Shown here piece after piece: positions 60,539 through 64,000 of a stretch of 64,000 nt of DNA. Numbering within the stretch: the first letter of the stretch is position 1; each line of letters opens with the position of its first letter. The translations under genes were made by a program, and so were the position numbers. The stretch comes from Promicromonospora iranensis (lineage in GTDB: Bacteria > Actinomycetota > Actinomycetes > Actinomycetales > Cellulomonadaceae), in NCBI RefSeq assembly GCF_028994805.1, contig NZ_JAJQQP010000017.1, positions 959 through 64,958 on the forward strand. Direction: 5' to 3'. The notes below the pieces were generated by a model, which saw only the letters and a list, made by a program, of their open reading frames with translations, had not been told where the DNA came from and ran no database searches.

Positions 60539-60733
60539 CTACCTCTTGAAGGCGTCCTTGACGTCGTCCGCCGCGTCCTTGACGTTCTCCCCCGCGTCCT
60601 TGACATCAGCCTTGCTCTGGTCGGTCTTGCCCTCGGCGGCGAGATCCTCGTCGTCGGTGGCCTTCCCCAGAGACTCCTTCGCCTTGCCGACACCTCGCTC
60701 CGCTGCGTTCTGCGCCTTGTCCCCTGAGCTCAT
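60539..60733 (-). CDS. CsbD family stress protein
   Basis: A 64-residue, highly charged, Lys/Asp/Ala-rich protein: 'NAAERGVGKAKESLGKATDD', 'EDLAAEGKTDQSKADVKDAG'. This is the CsbD pattern of small sigma-factor-controlled general stress proteins in Gram-positives. ATG 60733 follows AGAAGGGAAAG. It is monocistronic with an ideal terminator. Confidence 0.88.
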   Translation of the reverse strand: MSSGDKAQNAAERGVGKAKESLGKATDDEDLAAEGKTDQSKADVKDAGENVKDAADDVKDAFKR

Positions 60734-60892
60734 CAGCTTTCCCTTCTCTCCTCGGCCCCCGAGGTCCCGGGAACCGGTTCAACGTGCACACCCTCAGGCT
60801 GACGCGGGCCAGACCCACTCGCCTCCGGGGCCGCCCGCTTCGTGGCACGATCGCCCTACCCGGATGCGGGTCCTATCCCGAGGAGGAGCATC

Positions 60893-61697
60893 GTGCGCAA
60901 GGTGACGGTCTACGACGTCGCAGAGCTCGCCGGAGTCTCCATCGCGACCGTCTCGTTCGCCTTCACGCGACCCGACAAGGTCAAGGCGGAGACGCTCCGG
61001 AACGTCATGGCCGCGGCCGACCAGCTCGGCTACGTGCCCAGCGCGAGCGCGCGCGGCCTGGCCCGTGGCAGGACCGGCGCGATCGGCATCTACTCCTACG
61101 ACTACCTGCTCGACCCCGACCACGACAAGCCCGCGACGGACACCCAGACCGCGGCCCCGGACGGACGCCTCTTCCCGCTCTACGCCGACGAGGTCCAGCG
61201 GGGCGTCCAGATCGAGTGCCGACGCCGCGGCTACGCGCTCATGCTCGGCGGGAACCGGGCGTCCGACCACCTGCCGCACGTCATCGAGGTGGCCGGCCGG
61301 GTGGACGGGCTCATCGCGTTCGCCGGGGCCCTGACGGACGGCGCACGCCGTCAGGTCACCGCACGCATCCCGGTCGTCGAGCTCGGCGGCCTCGAGCGTG
61401 ACGCCGCCCGCACCGTCCTCGTCGACAACGAGAGCGGCATGGTCGACCTCGCTCGTCATCTCGTCGAGCAGCACCGCCACCAGCGGTTCGCCTACGTGGG
61501 CGAGCTCGGCACCCAGGAGTTCAAGGCTCGACGCCGCGGCTTCGAACGGGCGCTGTCCGCCGCCGGCATCACCGTGCCGGACGTCGTACCCGCCCACGCG
61601 GGCGACGACGCCTCCACGCTCCGCGCCGTCGCGGAGATCCTCGCGCTTCCCGAGCTGCCCGACGCCATCGTGTGCGACACGGACCAGTCGGCGCTCG
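60893..61697 (+). pseudogene. Truncated LacI-family regulator gene
   Basis: GTG 60893 has an excellent AGGAGGAG site and begins 'VRKVTVYDVAELAGVSIATV', a complete LacI HTH. The ligand-binding domain runs normally to about residue 265 ('LPDAIVCDTDQSALAAG', near 61690) and then stops resembling LacI; the usual last ~70 residues are missing. The frame does not stop but continues as low-complexity translation antisense to the next gene up to ~62836. A family LacI is ~335-340 residues. The break coincides with the start of a GH43-like tail in another frame, so a deletion is the simplest explanation. Confidence 0.75.
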
Positions 61698-61874
61698 CGG
61701 CGGGCCGTCGTCGATGGGAGCGAGCACGAGCTGACCCGCTTCGACGGCCGGTATCTCTCGACGGAGGTGGCCGGTGGCTTCACCGGCCGCGTCGTGGGGC
61801 TCCGGGCGCTCGACGGCATCGTCGACGTCAGCGAGGTGCGCTACACCCCGCTGCTGTCCGGCGGGACGGCTTAG
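61698..61874 (+). pseudogene. C-terminal remnant of a GH43-type glycosidase gene
   Basis: In the frame +1 to lacI, the last ~57 codons before TAG (61872-61874) read 'DGSEHELTRFDGRYLSTEVA' and 'GGFTGRVVGLRALDGIVDVS', the kind of C-terminal sequence I know from actinobacterial family 43 glycoside hydrolases (LSTEVAGGFTGRV...). There is no start, no catalytic part and no room for one. It is most likely the surviving 3' end of a deleted glycosidase gene once downstream of lacI. Its stop overlaps the convergent regulator stop. Confidence 0.6.
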
Positions 61875-62731
61875 GAAGCGCCGACGGCGGCGCCCGCGGC
61901 AACCCGCAGGAAGTCGAGCTTCTCGGCCGCCTCGGACCCGGTCGCCGCCGTGTACACGACGATGCGCAGGTCGGAACCGGCGACGCTGAGCACGTCGCAG
62001 TCGAGCTCGATGTCGCCGGCGAGATCGGTCCGCACGACCTTCCGCTCGGACTGGTGCTCGCCCACGACGCCGCTCTCCCACAGCTCCCGGAACCGCTCGC
62101 TCGACTCCAGCAGGTCCGTGACCAGGGCGCGCACGCGGTCGTCGGCGGGGTACCGGCCGTGCACCCGGCGCAGGTCCGCCACGAGGGACGCCTCGAACCC
62201 GGTGCGGCTGCCCGACCGGACGACGATCGGCTGTTCGCCCTCGTCCAGCGTGTCCCCGGAGAAGAGCGCCCGGATCAGGTTCCGGCCGCGACCCTTCGGG
62301 CCCGGCTCACCCTGCAGCGCCGCCCACAGCGGGCTCCACGTCACGAGGTCCCACGACGCGGTGAAGACCGCCAGCGGGACCTCCCCGAGCCGGGCGATCA
62401 GGCGCTGGACCCCGGGCGGGATGTGCGCGGGCACCTCGCGGGGCGACGGCGGCAGCAGCCCCGCGACCACGAACAGGTGGTCACGCTCCGCGTCGGTGAG
62501 CTGGAGCGCGCGGGCGAGCGCCGCCGCGACCTGGCTGGACGGCCGTGTGGCACGCCCCTGCTCCAGGCGGACGACGTAGTCGACGCTCAGCCCGGCCAGC
62601 GAGGCCAGCTCCTCGCGCCGCAACCCCGACGTCCGGCGCGACGGGTCGAGGGGGAACCCGACGTCGACGGGCGAGAGGCGGTCACGCCAGGCGTGCAGGA
62701 GCGTCCCGAGGTCAGTCTGCGAACCGTGCAT
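61871..62731 (-). CDS. XRE/MmyB-type helix-turn-helix regulator
   Basis: A 286-residue regulator. An N-terminal XRE HTH ('SRRTSGLRREELASLAGLSV', 'DYVVRLEQGRATRPSSQVAA') is followed by a MmyB-like C-terminal PAS-type ligand-binding domain ('LGEVPLAVFTASWDLVTWSP', 'DLRRVHGRYPADDRVRALVT'). This is the common actinobacterial HTH-MmyB family. ATG 62731 starts MHGSQTDLGTLLHAW; the earlier frame to 62845 lacks similarity. It is divergent from the SDR at 62833 and probably controls it. Confidence 0.88.
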   Translation of the reverse strand: MHGSQTDLGTLLHAWRDRLSPVDVGFPLDPSRRTSGLRREELASLAGLSVDYVVRLEQGRATRPSSQVAAALARALQLTDAERDHLFVVAGLLPPSPREVPAHIPPGVQRLIARLGEVPLAVFTASWDLVTWSPLWAALQGEPGPKGRGRNLIRALFSGDTLDEGEQPIVVRSGSRTGFEASLVADLRRVHGRYPADDRVRALVTDLLESSERFRELWESGVVGEHQSERKVVRTDLAGDIELDCDVLSVAGSDLRIVVYTAATGSEAAEKLDFLRVAAGAAVGAS

Positions 62732-62832
62732 CACGCCAGTGTCGCAGCGGCAGCACGATCCTGGGTGGTACTGCTGGTCCGTACGTCCAGGCGGGCCTGG
62801 TCCTCCCCACGGCGACGCCGCAGAGTCGGGGC

Positions 62833-63525
62833 ATGACGACAACACTGATCACCGGTGCCAACAAGAGCCTCGGACACGAGACCGCCCGCCGCCTCATCGA
62901 GGCCGGGCACACGGTCTGGATGAGCGCCCGCGACCCCGAACGCGGTCAGCGGGCCGCGGACGCGCTCGGCGGGCGGTTCGTACAGCTCGACGTGACGAGC
63001 GACGCGTCGGTCGCCCGTGCGGCCGAGACGATCGCGGCGGCCGGCGGCATCGACGTCCTGATCAACAATGCGGGCGTGCTGGGCCCGACCAGGCCGGCCG
63101 CCGAGCTCACCGCAGAGGACGCCCTGAGCGTCTACGACACCAACGTCTTCGGCATCATCCGCATGATCCGGGCCTTCGCCCCCATCCTGCGCCGGTCGAC
63201 CGCTCCCACCATCGTCAACGTGACCAGCGGCCTGGGGTCCTTCAGTGCCGTGCACGATCCCGAGCGCGTCGAGTTCGAGGTCCTCGCCCCGCTCTACACG
63301 TCCTCGAAGTCAGCGGTCACGATGCTCACCGTGCAGTACGCCAGGGCCTTCCCCGAGATGCGGGTCAACGCCGCCGACCCCGGCTACACCGCCACCGACT
63401 TCAACGGCCACGGCGGCCACCAGACGGTCCAGGAGGGCACCGACGCGATCGTCGAGCTGGCCACCCGCGACGGCAAGGGTCCGACGGGCACGTACATCGA
63501 CCGCTTCGGCGTCGCGCCCTTCTGA
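62833..63525 (+). CDS. SDR-family oxidoreductase
   Basis: A 230-residue short-chain dehydrogenase: 'TLITGANKSLGHETARRLIE' (cofactor motif), 'IDVLINNAGVLGP' (NNAG), 'IVNVTSGLGSF' (Ser) and 'YTSSKSAVTML' (Tyr-x3-Lys). The C-terminus 'TYIDRFGVAPF' is short. SDRs next to a divergent MmyB regulator are a common actinobacterial pair. ATG 62833 has GTCGGGG upstream. The substrate is unknown. Confidence 0.9.
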   Translation: MTTTLITGANKSLGHETARRLIEAGHTVWMSARDPERGQRAADALGGRFVQLDVTSDASVARAAETIAAAGGIDVLINNAGVLGPTRPAAELTAEDALSVYDTNVFGIIRMIRAFAPILRRSTAPTIVNVTSGLGSFSAVHDPERVEFEVLAPLYTSSKSAVTMLTVQYARAFPEMRVNAADPGYTATDFNGHGGHQTVQEGTDAIVELATRDGKGPTGTYIDRFGVAPF

Positions 63526-63547
63526 CGTCCTGGCGGGGGAGCGCCGG

Positions 63548-64000
63548 TCAGCGCTCCCCCGCCGGCAGGTCGCGGCCGATCAGCCGGGAGATCGCCACCT
63601 CGGTGGCGCCGGCCATGTCGACGGAGCCGGGCTCCAGCAGCCACTGGAGCTGCAGGCCGTCCATGGTCGCGACGATCACCCGGGCGGTCGTCCCGGTATC
63701 GACATCGGCGGCCACCTCCCCCCGCTGCTGCGCCTCGTCGAGAGCCTCGACCAGCAGGGCGTGCAACCCCTGGTAGCGGCCGCGGAACCAGTCCTGCGCG
63801 GGGTGCTGGGCCGTCACGCTCTCCGCCGCGAGCACGGTGTAGAGCCGCACGATGCCCTCGCGCTCCGTGTTGCGCCGCACGGTCTCGACGAGGTGGCGCA
63901 GGAACGCCAGGCCGCGGGGACGTTCGTTGCCGAGCTCCTCGATGTCCGTGGAGTCGCGCAGGTCGAGCACCCCGGTGAGCAGGCTCGCCTTGGACGAGAA
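63548..64000 (-). CDS. TetR-family regulator (C-terminal part; 5' end outside window)
   Basis: The frame is open through the right edge. The visible 150 residues start 'FSSKASLLTGVLDLRD', the end of a TetR HTH (…YYHFSSKASLL), and continue with a TetR C-terminal domain: 'AFLRHLVETVRRNTEREGIV', 'YQGLHALLVEALDEAQQRGE', 'TTARVIVATMDGLQLQWLLE'. The N-terminal DNA-binding helices lie beyond base 64000. It is convergent with the SDR gene, 22 bases apart. Confidence 0.88.
   Translation of the reverse strand, partial: FSSKASLLTGVLDLRDSTDIEELGNERPRGLAFLRHLVETVRRNTEREGIVRLYTVLAAESVTAQHPAQDWFRGRYQGLHALLVEALDEAQQRGEVAADVDTGTTARVIVATMDGLQLQWLLEPGSVDMAGATEVAISRLIGRDLPAGER

Noticed and set aside
61700-62836. 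Continuation of the lacI frame into a ~650-residue protein
   Set aside because: After codon ~265 the translation is Arg/Gly-rich and antisense to a well-supported HTH regulator, so it is read-through and not a fusion domain.

Overview
The window is very GC-rich, gene-dense bacterial chromosome. The high-GC codon use, frequent GTG starts, GTGA/ATGA gene overlaps, a MarP-type protease, a WYL regulator, a CopD-CtaG fusion, an LAxTG-anchored surface protein and a sugar ABC importer without its own ATPase all point to an actinomycete. A soil micrococcalean (for example Promicromonosporaceae) is plausible, but this is not proven from sequence alone. No rRNA, tRNA, CRISPR array, integrase or insertion sequence was seen.

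Layout. 1-9.7 kb: housekeeping and stress genes, namely an SDR oxidoreductase behind a cluster of GCYGAAC heptamers, a CHAD protein, a MarP-like protease, an LLM flavin oxidoreductase paired with an F420/NADP reductase-like protein and divergent from a MarR gene with twin operators, an ArsR-SRPBCC pair, a ferritin, a glycosyltransferase and an orphan zinc-finger protein. 9.7-11.9 kb: a drug-efflux-type MFS pump and its divergent TetR regulator around a perfect 10-bp inverted repeat. 11.9-23.5 kb: a divergent catabolic cluster for homoprotocatechuate meta-cleavage (HpaI, HpaH, HpaD, HpaE, a GntR regulator and an FAH-RraA fusion on the minus strand; an MHS transporter, an FAD aromatic hydroxylase and a succinate-semialdehyde dehydrogenase on the plus strand). 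Together these would take up a hydroxyaromatic acid, hydroxylate it, open the ring and deliver pyruvate and succinate.

27.4-41.5 kb holds the most striking region, an apparent single transcription unit. It encodes a Tat-exported two-subunit FAD (GMC) dehydrogenase, a cupredoxin-like lipoprotein, a caa3-type terminal oxidase (subunit II with a fused cytochrome c, subunits I and III fused), a small membrane protein, a reduced System I cytochrome c maturation set (CcmC, CcmE, a CcmF-CcmG fusion, CcmH), a type-1 copper lipoprotein and CopD-CtaG. Neighbouring genes overlap by 4 bases or lie within a few bases. It looks like a self-contained periplasmic oxidation chain supplied with its own heme-c and copper assembly factors, which is unusual for actinobacteria.

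41.4-44.6 kb: a carbohydrate-type ABC importer (two permeases and a lipoprotein). 44.8-54.7 kb: mixed small enzymes and regulators, many separated by strong hairpins. 54.9-64 kb: an HTH regulator, a large LAxTG surface protein, a lytic-transglycosylase lipoprotein, a HAD phosphatase, CsbD, a lacI gene broken by a deletion that joined it to the tail of a GH43 glycosidase gene, an HTH regulator, an SDR and a TetR gene cut by the window edge.
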